64,000 nt of DNA from Bacillus cereus ATCC 14579 (GTDB lineage: Bacteria; Bacillota; Bacilli; Bacillales; Bacillaceae_G), in contig NC_004722.1 of the NCBI RefSeq assembly GCF_000007825.1, forward strand, positions 4,810,001-4,874,000. Reading direction: 5' to 3'. Under the pieces are notes generated by a model, which was given only the letters and a program-made list of their open reading frames with translations, had not been told where the DNA came from and searched no databases. Both the position numbers and the translations under genes were made by a program. Shown piece after piece: positions 8,130 to 16,712 of this stretch (positions are counted from its first letter, which is position 1; each line of letters begins with the position of its first letter).

Positions 8130-9281
8130 ATGCAACTATTTCATAAAGCAATCAATCGACGTGGAACGCATAGTATAAAATGGGATACATATAAAAACGA
8201 AGAACTTATCCATGCTTGGATTGCTGATATGGATTTTGAAGTACCAAAACCAATTCAAACTGCCTTAAAACAACGAATCGAACATCCGATTTTTGGCTAT
8301 ACACTTCCTCCCGAAAATATTGGGAATATTATTTGTAACTGGACAAAACAACAATACGACTGGGATATTCAAAAAGAATGGATTGTCTTTAGCGCCGGAA
8401 TCGTTCCAGCTCTTAGTACGAGCATACAGGCTTTCACAAAAGAAAACGAATCCGTTCTCGTACAACCACCTATTTATCCTCCATTTTTCGAAATGGTCAC
8501 AACAAACAACAGACAGTTATACGTGAGTCCATTACAGAAACAAAATGATACATATGTGATAGACTTCCAGCATTTAGAAAAGCAGTTTCAGCAAGGCATC
8601 AAACTCATGCTTCTTTGTAGCCCTCATAACCCAATCGGGCGCGTTTGGACGAAAGAGGAACTTTTGCAGCTCGGATCGTTATGTACTAAATATAACGTAA
8701 TCGTTGTGGCGGATGAAATTCATTCCGATATTATTTACGCAGATCATACACATACACCGTTCGCTTCTTTATCTGAAGAATTAGCAGCTCGCACGATTAC
8801 TTGTATGGCTCCAAGTAAAACATTTAATATCGCTGGATTACAAGCATCAATTATTATCATTCCAAATGAAAAACTCCGTCAAGCCTTTACATCTATCCAA
8901 TATAGACAAGGCTTCCACGGATTAAATATCTTCGCTTATACAGCGATGCAAAGTGCCTATACAGAATGTAATGATTGGCTAAACGAAATTCGATTATATA
9001 TAGAAGATAATGCTCAATTTGCTTGGGAATATATTAAAACTCACATACCTGCTCTTTCCGTAACGAAGCCAGAAGGTAGCTTTTTATTATGGATTGATTG
9101 TTCTCGTCTAAAGCTTTCTCAAAACGAGCGTACTGCATTACTTGAGGAAAAAGGAAAAATCATTGTTGAACCTGGTGAGAAATACGGGTTAGGTGGCGAA
9201 GAACATATTCGAATTAATATCGGCTGTCCACGATCTGTTTTAGAAGAAATTTTAAACAGACTGCGTCATACGTTTTCATAA
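8130..9281 (+). CDS. patB: Cystathionine beta-lyase / aminotransferase, MalY-PatB type
   Basis: A 383-residue PLP enzyme of the MalY/PatB subfamily, which cleaves C-S bonds of cystathionine and cysteine. It shows CSPHNPIGRVW, VADEIHSDIIY, the PLP lysine in APSKTFNIAGLQ and a C-terminal INIGCPR arginine motif. It follows an AGAAGGGAG ribosome binding site and ends in a strong terminator, so it looks monocistronic. B. subtilis PatB lies near kinB-kapB-kapD, consistent with kapB and kapD here. Confidence 0.9.
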   Translation: MQLFHKAINRRGTHSIKWDTYKNEELIHAWIADMDFEVPKPIQTALKQRIEHPIFGYTLPPENIGNIICNWTKQQYDWDIQKEWIVFSAGIVPALSTSIQAFTKENESVLVQPPIYPPFFEMVTTNNRQLYVSPLQKQNDTYVIDFQHLEKQFQQGIKLMLLCSPHNPIGRVWTKEELLQLGSLCTKYNVIVVADEIHSDIIYADHTHTPFASLSEELAARTITCMAPSKTFNIAGLQASIIIIPNEKLRQAFTSIQYRQGFHGLNIFAYTAMQSAYTECNDWLNEIRLYIEDNAQFAWEYIKTHIPALSVTKPEGSFLLWIDCSRLKLSQNERTALLEEKGKIIVEPGEKYGLGGEEHIRINIGCPRSVLEEILNRLRHTFS

Positions 9282-9285
9282 TAAG

Positions 9286-9330
9286 AAAGGAGTCTGTCCC
9301 CCTAATCATTCTTGGACAGACTCCTTTGTA
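9286..9330 (+). terminator. Terminator of patB
   Basis: AAAGGAGTCTGTCC and GGACAGACTCCTTT form a 14-bp stem just after the patB stop codon. Confidence 0.85.
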
Positions 9331-9337
9331 ATATTTT

Positions 9338-9450
9338 GTCGGTAAGTCGATATATTTCAAGTTACGGTCGATATATTCCAATAATCGCCGATATAATTTG
9401 AGTTACAGTCGATATATTCCAATAATCGCTGATATATTTTCAATTACATT
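9338..9450 (-). repeat. Dispersed repeat family B (ATATATCG-rich), copy 1
   Basis: On the minus strand this reads as serial copies of a CGAyTTnnnnAATATATCG unit ending in CGACTTACCGACAAAA. The same unit occurs at 13139, 49217 and 61170. It sits between the patB terminator and the convergent sodC gene. Confidence 0.65.
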
Positions 9451-9481
9451 TCACAAAGAAAGCTACCATTCACGGTAGCTT

Positions 9482-10021
9482 TTACTTTTTCTTCATATCC
9501 GATGCTTTTTTTACAATTACGCCACAAGCAATTCGATCCCCTGATTTACCTGTCGGTTGAGTCATACCATCATCAGGGTTTTCTGTAATAATAATAGACG
9601 CTCCATCTTTTCTATGAATCGTCGTTTTTCCTTCTTCAAGTGTGATGTGAGGTGCATCGATTTCCGCTTTAATCTTTCCAGAACCATCTGCAACTACGTT
9701 CGGTAAATCACCGTTTTCTGCACCCTTCGGATTAAGAAGACCATGTTTTTTATCATCAGGATTAAAATGATTCCCGGATGATTCAAAACGAGGTGCCTTA
9801 CACTCTCCAATTTCATGTACATGTAGTCCGTGTGGTCCTGGCGTGAAACCTTCTCCTTTAATCGTAATTTTCACGCCACTTGTTTGCTGCACTACTTTCG
9901 CAGTCCCTACTTCATCTCCTGAAGCATTATGTAATTTCACTTCAATTTCTTTCGGCTTTCCTTGGTCACAACCTGCCATCAGAAATAATAAACAACAACT
10001 GAAAAAAAGCCGTTTCTTCAT
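9482..10021 (-). CDS. sodC: Cu/Zn superoxide dismutase-like lipoprotein
   Basis: A 179-residue lipoprotein. The signal peptide ends in a lipobox (LFLMAGC), so it is probably anchored outside the membrane. The SOD_Cu fold is clear: GPHGLHVHEIG, SSGNHFNP, DLPNVVADGSG and GDRIACGVI with the catalytic-site Arg. By my alignment the fourth copper His (normally VVHxxPDD) is Thr in IIITENPDD, and a zinc His before GDL is Glu. Activity is therefore doubtful, as for B. subtilis YojM. The start at 10021 has GGAGGG; an upstream in-frame extension to 10090 lacks a site. Confidence 0.88.
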   Translation of the reverse strand: MKKRLFFSCCLLFLMAGCDQGKPKEIEVKLHNASGDEVGTAKVVQQTSGVKITIKGEGFTPGPHGLHVHEIGECKAPRFESSGNHFNPDDKKHGLLNPKGAENGDLPNVVADGSGKIKAEIDAPHITLEEGKTTIHRKDGASIIITENPDDGMTQPTGKSGDRIACGVIVKKASDMKKK

Positions 10022-10089
10022 TTTATTCCCTCCAAAATATATTCTGCCCTTAGATTGTCCGAGCATAGAGGGAAACATACAAAAATGCA

Positions 10090-10266
10090 TTACTGTTTCT
10101 TTTCAGCTAATAGTTTTTCTTCAACTTTCTGCAATCGCTCTGCTTCTCTTTTTGATACACGAATAAACATACGCCATGTGGCAATAGCACCGATAATAAA
10201 TAGAACGCAAACAATCCCTGGAATAATATATTCTGTTTTATCTTCCGGAAAATATAAAGGCATCAT
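10090..10266 (-). CDS. Small single-span membrane protein
   Basis: A 58-residue protein of unknown function. It has a short N-terminus, one membrane helix at about residues 14-34 (IIPGIVCVLFIIGAIATW) and a charged helical C-terminus rich in Lys, Glu and Arg. The start at 10266 is set by AGGAG 8 nt upstream; a second ATG follows directly. It lies 68 nt upstream of sodC on the same strand and may be co-transcribed. Confidence 0.65.
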   Translation of the reverse strand: MMPLYFPEDKTEYIIPGIVCVLFIIGAIATWRMFIRVSKREAERLQKVEEKLLAEKKQ

Positions 10267-10430
10267 ATAGAACACTCCTTATTATAGGATTTATAAAACA
10301 TCAGAATTTTCTGTTATATCATTTTAAATTATAGTGGAACCTATCCATATTCTCAAGGGGCGTTCTGAAAGCAAATGATTTCTTTGACTCCTTCTCCTAC
10401 TTTCCTTACTATAAACTTGAGGTGAAAAAT

Positions 10431-10814
10431 ATGAGAGAAACATTTGAAATTGGCGAAATCGTTACTGGTATTTATAAAACAGGAAAATACATCGGCGAAG
10501 TTACAAATAGCCGCCCTGGCAGTTACGTCGTAAAAGTATTAGCTGTTTTAAAACATCCGGTGCAAGGTGACTTACATAACGTAAAACAAGCTAACGTACC
10601 ATTTTTCCATGAAAGACGCGCTTTAGCTTTCCGTGAACAGACGAACATTCCAGAGCAAATGGTGAAAAAATATGAAGGAGAAATTCCGGATTATACCGAG
10701 TCACTAAAATTAGCATTAGAAACTCAAATGAATTCATTTTCTGAAGATGATTCACCTTTTGCAGAGCGTAGTCTAGAAACATTACAACAGTTAAAGAAAG
10801 ACTACAAACTCTAA
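10431..10814 (+). CDS. kapB: Kinase-associated protein B
   Basis: A 127-residue KapB-family protein with an SH3-like beta-barrel N-terminal half (FEIGEIVTGIYKTGKYIGEV) and a helical C-terminus. In B. subtilis KapB is needed for KinB signalling into the sporulation phosphorelay. I see no lipobox here, so lipoprotein status is not supported. The ATG at 10431 follows GAGGTG; the in-frame GTG at 10422 is part of that site. It is convergent with kapD. Confidence 0.85.
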   Translation: MRETFEIGEIVTGIYKTGKYIGEVTNSRPGSYVVKVLAVLKHPVQGDLHNVKQANVPFFHERRALAFREQTNIPEQMVKKYEGEIPDYTESLKLALETQMNSFSEDDSPFAERSLETLQQLKKDYKL

Positions 10815-10822
10815 AAAACAAA

Positions 10823-10856
10823 ACGACCAAATTACATAATGTGCAATTTGGTCGTT
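10823..10856. terminator. Bidirectional terminator between kapB and kapD
   Basis: ACGACCAAATT / AATTTGGTCGT stem with an 11-nt loop. It is flanked by an A-rich stretch upstream that reads as T-rich for kapD. Confidence 0.75.
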
Positions 10857-11478
10857 ACTGTGTGCTCACTTTCTTTAACACTTTTGAAAAATCAACGAGT
10901 TCTCCTAATGTTGGAGGTGCTGGCTTTACTAAATACTCTTTATCTTTTTCTACTAGTTTAAAAATATTGTACGTCGTCATCGCATCATCAAGCGCACAAT
11001 GATGCTTCCCTGTCCCTACTTTTCCATACGCCTCAATTGCTTTCCATAATCCTGTTTGATTTCTTTCTCCAAAAAACTTCTTATACTCAAGCGATAAATC
11101 ACGACACTGTCCGAAGAATGGAAAAGCTATCCCTGCCATTTCACAATTATGTTTCAGCACTTTCATATCCATATTTCCCCACGTTACAATTGTCGGTTTA
11201 CATTTCGTTTCGTATTCTGCAAGCTTCTTAACGAGTTCAGGAAATGAAATCCCTTTATCCACGACTTCTTGTTTTATTCCTAAAAACTTCTTACATCGAT
11301 CCGTTAAAGAAGGAAATGTTTTCGGCCTGACATGTGATGAATACGTATCTTCTACCTTACAGCCAGCAACTGAAACGAGTCCTACCTCAATAATCTCTGG
11401 AAAAAATCCTTTCGGTTTCTTTCTATGCTGGGGCATCGTAAACTCAAAGTCTAAAAATAAAAATCGTTGTTCATCCAT
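10855..11478 (-). CDS. kapD: KapD-like 3'-5' exonuclease (KinA-pathway inhibitor family)
   Basis: A 207-residue DEDDh exonuclease domain protein. Exo I is seen as FLDFEFTM (Asp and Glu), Exo II as TWGNMDMKVL and Exo III as HHCALDDAMTT (His and Asp). B. subtilis KapD inhibits entry into sporulation through the KinA pathway. The start has an AAGGAAGGG site. It faces kapB across a shared terminator. Confidence 0.88.
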   Translation of the reverse strand: MDEQRFLFLDFEFTMPQHRKKPKGFFPEIIEVGLVSVAGCKVEDTYSSHVRPKTFPSLTDRCKKFLGIKQEVVDKGISFPELVKKLAEYETKCKPTIVTWGNMDMKVLKHNCEMAGIAFPFFGQCRDLSLEYKKFFGERNQTGLWKAIEAYGKVGTGKHHCALDDAMTTYNIFKLVEKDKEYLVKPAPPTLGELVDFSKVLKKVSTQ

Positions 11479-11767
11479 ACGATCCCTTCCTTATCATTTT
11501 TGTCATTCCTTTCTATTTGACACTCCTACACGAACAAGCTCGAATGCTAATTCCATTTTAAATATTCAGATTGGATGTATCTTATATATATGTCAAATGC
11601 CCACAAATATTTTAAAAAATAAGAAAAAATGACCTATGCAGAAAATATGACAAAATCTCTCCTTTCATTTACATCCGCAGTTTTTCTACTTTATAATGAC
11701 GTTATGTGTGTTTCATCTAGTTAATATTTGACACACTAAGAAAAATGAATGAAAGGAGATGAGATTT

Positions 11768-13093
11768 TTGCACGAAACAACGCAAGAACTCGCTAACTGG
11801 CAGTATTATTTTGCTATCGCAGTCTTTTTAATTACATATGCCATTATTATTTCTGAAAAAATTAATCGCGCTGTCATCGCACTTCTCGGTGCAGCATTCA
11901 TGGTAATTGTGGGGGTCGTCGATTTACATAACGCCTTTACGAAACATATTGAATGGGGAACGATTACGCTACTCATCGGTATGATGATTTTGGTGAACAT
12001 TACGAGTAAATCAGGTGTTTTCCAATACGTTGCCATTAAAGCAGCAAAAGGGGCACAAGGAAATCCAATTAAAATTTTAATTTCCCTTTCCCTACTTACC
12101 GCGCTTGGCTCCGCATTTTTAGATAACGTTACAACTGTACTTCTTGTTGTTCCAGTTACTTTATCTATTACTCGCATACTGCAAGTAAATCCTGTTCCTT
12201 ATTTACTTTCTGAAATTATTTTTTCAAATATTGGAGGAACAGCAACATTAATTGGTGATCCACCTAACATTATGATTGGTTCTGCAAATAAGCATTTAGA
12301 CTTCAATGCTTTCCTATTGAATCTAGCACCAATCGTAATTATTATTATTGCAGTTACAGCAACAATACTTTACTTTATGTACCGTAAACAATTAATTGCC
12401 GATCCTGTACAAGTTAAAAAATTAATGAGCTTAGATGAAAAACAATACATTAAAGATCCAGTATTAATGAAAAAATCTTTAACGGTACTTGGACTTACAA
12501 TTGTAGGTTTCATGACTCATTCTATTTTCCATATTGATGCCGCTATTATCGCCTTAACTGGTGCTACTGTACTTATGTTAATTGGTGTGAAAGAACATGA
12601 AATTGAAGAGGTATTCGCAAGTGTAGAATGGGTAACAATCTTCTTCTTCGCAGGGCTATTCGTACTTGTTGGAGGACTTATCGATATCGGTCTTATCAAA
12701 ATGTTAGCTCAAAAAGTAATTGGTATAACAGGCGGAGATATTTCTTACGCATCCATCCTTATTTTATGGGTATCTGGTATCGCCTCTGCAACAATTGATA
12801 ACATCCCATTCGTTGCAACAATGATTCCACTTATTAACGATATGGCAGTTGGGCTAGGCTTATCACCATCTGACGCACAAATCGATGTATTATGGTGGGC
12901 ATTAGCACTAGGTGCTTGTCTGGGCGGAAACGGAACATTAATCGGAGCTTCTGCTAACGTAATCGTTGCAGGTATCGCGAGCCGCGAAGGACATAAATTT
13001 AGTTACATGGACTTCCTAAAAGTCGGTTTCCCAATTATGATCGTTTCATTAATCATTTCTCACATTTATATTTATTTACGCTATCTTATGTAG
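11768..13093 (+). CDS. ArsB/NhaD/CitM-superfamily ion transporter
   Basis: A 441-residue membrane protein with about 11-12 predicted helices and two repeated halves. Family signatures include LDNVTTVLLVVPVT, FSNIGGTATLIGDPPNIMIG and, in the second half, ATIDNIPFVATM and GACLGGNGTLIGASANVI. Members move arsenite, Na+/H+ or dicarboxylates, and no ars regulator lies nearby, so the substrate is open. The TTG at 11768 is the likely start: AAAGGAG ends 9 nt before it and directly abuts the ATG at 11759. Confidence 0.88.
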   Translation: MHETTQELANWQYYFAIAVFLITYAIIISEKINRAVIALLGAAFMVIVGVVDLHNAFTKHIEWGTITLLIGMMILVNITSKSGVFQYVAIKAAKGAQGNPIKILISLSLLTALGSAFLDNVTTVLLVVPVTLSITRILQVNPVPYLLSEIIFSNIGGTATLIGDPPNIMIGSANKHLDFNAFLLNLAPIVIIIIAVTATILYFMYRKQLIADPVQVKKLMSLDEKQYIKDPVLMKKSLTVLGLTIVGFMTHSIFHIDAAIIALTGATVLMLIGVKEHEIEEVFASVEWVTIFFFAGLFVLVGGLIDIGLIKMLAQKVIGITGGDISYASILILWVSGIASATIDNIPFVATMIPLINDMAVGLGLSPSDAQIDVLWWALALGACLGGNGTLIGASANVIVAGIASREGHKFSYMDFLKVGFPIMIVSLIISHIYIYLRYLM

Positions 13094-13095
13094 TA

Positions 13096-13128
13096 AAAAA
13101 AGCGCTCTGATAATCAGGGCGCTTTTTT
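13096..13128 (+). terminator. Terminator of the ArsB/NhaD-type gene
   Basis: AAAAAGCGCTCTGA / TCAGGGCGCTTTTTT hairpin with one G-T pair and a 3-nt loop, then a T run. Confidence 0.88.
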
Positions 13129-13138
13129 ACTTATATCT

Positions 13139-13161
13139 AAAATATATCGACTTATCAACAA
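13139..13161 (+). repeat. Dispersed repeat family B, short copy
   Basis: AAATATATCGACTTATCAACAAAAA matches the distal end of the family B unit seen at 61170 and 49217. Confidence 0.5.
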
Positions 13162-13172
13162 AAAAGAAAAAT

Positions 13173-13640
13173 CTACTCTTTATATCTCACCGGTTCATTT
13201 CGAATGATAAATAAATGAATCGGTAAGAACACTGAAAATGTGATTACATGAATAATCGTAAATAATATAGAGTTCGTTCCGTATCTGTCTAAAATAGCGT
13301 AGATAAGATAAATGGACAATACAATCGATACAGCTGTTGCTAGTAAACTTATAATTGGTACGAAATTAAAAATAAAACATGCAACGTATATACCGAATAC
13401 TTTCCACCCTGCTTCTTCTTTCAAAAAATCTGGTAATTTATCTTTCGCTAAGTCACCCCATGTCTTACTATTCAAAAACGGAATAAACGCAAGCACCCCG
13501 TCCGTTGCACCATCATTTTTCGCCATCGAATAAAGTGCAAAAGCCGTTAACAAATATGAAATAATTGCCCAAATCAATATAACAAGAATAAACGCAAAAC
13601 TAAGAGCAAAGAAACCTGCTAATACGCCTTGATCCTCCAT
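13173..13640 (-). CDS. Multi-pass membrane protein of unknown function
   Basis: A 155-residue protein with about four membrane helices: residues 8-38, a hydrophobic loop near 45-55, about 83-115 and 122-147. A soluble hydrophilic stretch around residues 57-80 (KTWGDLAKDKLPDFLKEEAGW) lies between. It resembles DUF5684-like small membrane proteins but I cannot assign a role. A GGAGAGG site precedes the ATG. Confidence 0.7.
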   Translation of the reverse strand: MEDQGVLAGFFALSFAFILVILIWAIISYLLTAFALYSMAKNDGATDGVLAFIPFLNSKTWGDLAKDKLPDFLKEEAGWKVFGIYVACFIFNFVPIISLLATAVSIVLSIYLIYAILDRYGTNSILFTIIHVITFSVFLPIHLFIIRNEPVRYKE

Positions 13641-13757
13641 CTTATCCTCTCCTCTCTACTTTCAACATATTTCATTACATTGCAAGTTATGTTTTAAAAT
13701 TTATCCAAACTCTTTGTATAATAAGAGAAGAAAGAGAATAAGAGAGGAGCAACACTT

Positions 13758-14471
13758 ATGCATCCATTTGTAAAAGCATTACAAGAGCATTTCACAGCTC
13801 ATCAAAATCCTGAAAAAGCAGAACCTATGGCTCGTTATATGAAAAATCACTTCCTATTTCTAGGTATTCAAACACCGGAAAGACGCCAATTATTAAAAGA
13901 CATCATTCAAATACATACTCTCCCAGATCAAAAAGACTTCCAAATTATCATACGTGAGCTTTGGGACTTACCAGAACGTGAATTCCAAGCGGCCGCACTT
14001 GATATTATGCAAAAATATAAAAAGCATATAAACGAAACTCATATCCCCTTCTTAGAAGAACTGATTGTCACAAAATCTTGGTGGGACTCTGTCGATAGCA
14101 TCGTCCCTACATTTTTAGGCGATATCTTTTTAAAACATCCAGAATTAATTTCTGCCTATATTCCAAAATGGATTGCATCAGATAACATATGGTTACAACG
14201 TGCCGCTATTTTATTCCAACTAAAATATAAACAAAAGATGGATGAAGAACTTCTTTTCTGGATTATTGGACAACTACATTCTTCAAAAGAATTTTTCATT
14301 CAAAAAGCGATTGGCTGGGTCCTTCGTGAATATGCAAAAACAAATCCGGATGTAGTTTGGGAATACGTTCAAAACAATGAGCTCGCTCCATTAAGTAAGC
14401 GTGAAGCAATTAAGCATATTAAGCAAAATTACGGAATAAATAATGAAAAAATAGGCGAGACTCTATCATAG
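13758..14471 (+). CDS. alkD: DNA alkylation repair glycosylase AlkD
   Basis: A 237-residue HEAT-repeat DNA glycosylase that removes positively charged 3-methyladenine and 7-methylguanine lesions, and bulky ones, without base flipping. Length and key residues match B. cereus AlkD: Trp109 and Asp113 in SWWDSVDSIVP, Arg148 in WLQRAA and Trp187 in KAIGWVLREYA. The start has a GAGAGGAGC site. It is followed by the glyS T-box region, which has its own promoter. Confidence 0.95.
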   Translation: MHPFVKALQEHFTAHQNPEKAEPMARYMKNHFLFLGIQTPERRQLLKDIIQIHTLPDQKDFQIIIRELWDLPEREFQAAALDIMQKYKKHINETHIPFLEELIVTKSWWDSVDSIVPTFLGDIFLKHPELISAYIPKWIASDNIWLQRAAILFQLKYKQKMDEELLFWIIGQLHSSKEFFIQKAIGWVLREYAKTNPDVVWEYVQNNELAPLSKREAIKHIKQNYGINNEKIGETLS

Positions 14472-14488
14472 ATAGACGCGTTCCTCTA

Positions 14489-14517
14489 TTGAGATTTAAA
14501 AAAGAACGTGTTAGAAT
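14489..14517 (+). promoter_or_regulatory. SigmaA-type promoter of the glycyl-tRNA synthetase T-box transcript
   Basis: TTGAGA and TAGAAT are separated by 17 nt, directly upstream of the T-box leader and after the alkD stop codon. Confidence 0.65.
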
Positions 14518-14529
14518 ATGTTCATTATT

Positions 14530-14731
14530 ATTAATATAAGTAGCGATGACGGACTTATAAGTACTTGCATAAAAAGCGATTCAGGGATAGTGAAAGCCTG
14601 AAGCCGCAAGGAAACGGCAGTCCCGAGCAATACATGATAAAGTGGATGCACCTTTTGTGTATCAACTAGGGTGGAACCGCGGGCAAACGCTCGTCCCTAG
14701 GCAAATAAGCCTTGGGATGAGCGTTTTTTTA
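14530..14731 (+). promoter_or_regulatory. T-box riboswitch (predicted tRNA-Gly sensing)
   Basis: The conserved T-box core AGGGTGGAACCGCG lies at about 14668-14681. The terminator hairpin (AACGCTCGTCCC... paired with ...GGGATGAGCGTT, then T7) ends at 14731. In the UGGN bulge, N is A, which pairs with the U discriminator of tRNA-Gly and fits the synthetase gene that follows. Upstream stems, including GCCG/CGGC, are visible, but I could not place the specifier codon with confidence. Confidence 0.9.
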
Positions 14732-14817
14732 TGTTCTTTTTAGCATATACTGCTCGTTTCCAAAGTATCAGAGTATGTCATCGCCAATACGTTAACTTTC
14801 AAAAGGAGGATTTTCTT

Positions 14818-16194
14818 ATGTATTCAATGGAACAAGTTGTAAACTTAGCGAAACATCGCGGTTTTGTTTTCCCTGGTTCTGAAATTTACGGTGGTCTTGC
14901 AAACACTTGGGATTACGGTCCACTTGGAATCGAATTAAAAAATAACGTTAAAAAAGCTTGGTGGAAAAAATTCATTCAAGAATCTCCACACAACGTTGGT
15001 TTAGACGCAGCTATTTTAATGAACCCTAAAACTTGGATCGCTTCTGGTCACGTTGGTAACTTCAACGATCCAATGATTGACTGTAAAAAATGTAAAGCTC
15101 GTCACCGTGCTGACAAATTAATTGAGGATGCTTTAGATGCAAAAGGCATCGAAATGGTTGTTGACGGTCTTACTTTCGACCAAATGGCTGACTTAATGAA
15201 AGAACATGAAGTAAAATGTCCTGATTGCGGTAGTGAAGAATTCACTGAAATCCGTCAGTTCAACTTAATGTTCAAAACATTCCAAGGTGTTACAGAGTCT
15301 AGCACAAACGAAATCTTCCTTCGTCCTGAAACAGCACAAGGTATTTTCGTAAACTTCAAAAACGTTCAACGCTCTATGCGTAAAAAGCTTCCATTTGGTA
15401 TCGGCCAAATCGGTAAGAGTTTCCGTAACGAAATCACGCCTGGTAACTTCACATTCCGTACACGTGAATTCGAACAAATGGAACTTGAATTCTTCTGTAA
15501 GCCTGGTGAAGATTTAGAGTGGTTTGCATTCTGGCGTGAAACTTGTAAAAACTGGTTACTTTCACTTGGTATGTCTGAAGAGAGCATGCGTCTTCGTGAC
15601 CACGGTGAAGAAGAATTATCTCACTACAGTAATGCAACAACTGACATTGAATTCAAATTCCCATTCGGTTGGGGCGAACTTTGGGGCGTTGCATCTCGTA
15701 CAGACTTCGACTTAAAACGTCACATGGAACATTCAAACGAAGACTTTAACTATATTGATCCACAAACGAATGAGCGTTACGTGCCATACTGCATCGAGCC
15801 ATCTTTAGGCGCAGACCGCGTAACATTAGCATTCTTATGTGATGCATATGAAGAAGAGCAATTAGAAAACGATTCTCGTACAGTTCTTCGTTTCCACCCT
15901 GCTTTAGCACCATACAAAGCAGCTATCTTACCCTTATCTAAGTAGCTATCTGAAGGTGCTTCTGAAGTATTCGCAGAATTAGCTAAAGACTTCATGGTAG
16001 ACTTTGATGAAACTGGTTCTATCGGTAAACGTTCCCGTCGTCAAGACGAAATCGGTACACCATTCTGTATCACATACGACTTCGACTCAGTTGAAGACAA
16101 AGCTGTTACAGTACGTGACCGTGACACAATGGCCCAAGTTCGTATGCCAATTAGCGAACTAAAAGGTTTTTTAGAGAAGAAAATCCAGTTCTAA
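14818..16194 (+). pseudogene. glyS: Single-chain glycyl-tRNA synthetase, interrupted by in-frame TAG
   Basis: Class II glycyl-tRNA synthetase of the single-chain (alpha2) type. It starts at the ATG after AAAGGAGG. The frame is open for 375 codons, including motif 1/2 elements (VTESSTNEIFLRPETAQGIF, FRNEITPGNFTFRTREFEQME) and motif 3 (GADRVTLAFL). It meets TAG at 15943-15945 and continues in the same frame to 16194. The repaired length of 458 residues is normal for the family. The stop removes the whole anticodon-binding domain (KDFMVDFDETGSIGKRSRRQDE onward in shortened form). Changing one base would restore Lys or Gln. Confidence 0.88.
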
Positions 16195-16201
16195 TTATAA
16201 G

Positions 16202-16236
16202 AAAAAGAGGCTGCTCGTAAGAGCGCCTCTTTTTTA
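16202..16236. terminator. Terminator between glyS and yuxO
   Basis: AAAAAGAGGC ... GCCTCTTTTTT hairpin between two convergent genes, with T on both sides. It overlaps the yuxO stop codon. Confidence 0.8.
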
Positions 16237-16617
16237 CTTTTCACGTTTTTCTTTAATTGCTACTGTACATCTTGATATACATAGTAAATCATCATTTTCA
16301 TCAATAATACGAACATCCCAAACCATTGTCGATTGTCCTCTATGTATCGGTGTTCCGATCGCCGTTACAATTCCATCTTTCTTTGAGCGAATGTGGTTTG
16401 CATTAATTTCTAATCCGAAACAAATACATTTTTCTTGATCAATTAAATTATATGAACCAACACTTGCCACTGTTTCCGCTAATGCAACCGATGCACCTCC
16501 ATGTAAAAATCCAAACGGTTGATGCGTACGCTCATCAACAGGCATCGTAGCAACTACCTTATCTTCTGTCATCTCTAACAACTCAATTCCAAGTGAATCC
16601 ATTAAAGTTTTTGCCAT
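16234..16617 (-). CDS. yuxO: Hotdog-fold thioesterase, YuxO-like
   Basis: A 127-residue hotdog thioesterase of the PaaI/YuxO type. It shows the HGGASVALAETVASVGS helix motif with the catalytic acid (Glu in ALAET), then GLEINANHIRS. B. subtilis YuxO is a candidate 1,4-dihydroxy-2-naphthoyl-CoA hydrolase in menaquinone synthesis. The match along the length is close, including MPVDERTHQPFGFLHGG. A GAAGGGGGAAG site precedes the start. Confidence 0.87.
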   Translation of the reverse strand: MAKTLMDSLGIELLEMTEDKVVATMPVDERTHQPFGFLHGGASVALAETVASVGSYNLIDQEKCICFGLEINANHIRSKKDGIVTAIGTPIHRGQSTMVWDVRIIDENDDLLCISRCTVAIKEKREK

Positions 16618-16712
16618 ATCGCTTCCCCCTTCTCTTACTTTAATTAAATGTATAATTTTACCTATTTATTTTCAAACTACTTATAACACTTATATAAGGA
16701 GGCTTCACCTAA

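Noticed and set aside
15994..16194. Separate small gene of 66 codons after the glyS stop
   Set aside because: It is in the same frame and is the anticodon-binding domain of glyS; there is no independent ribosome binding site.
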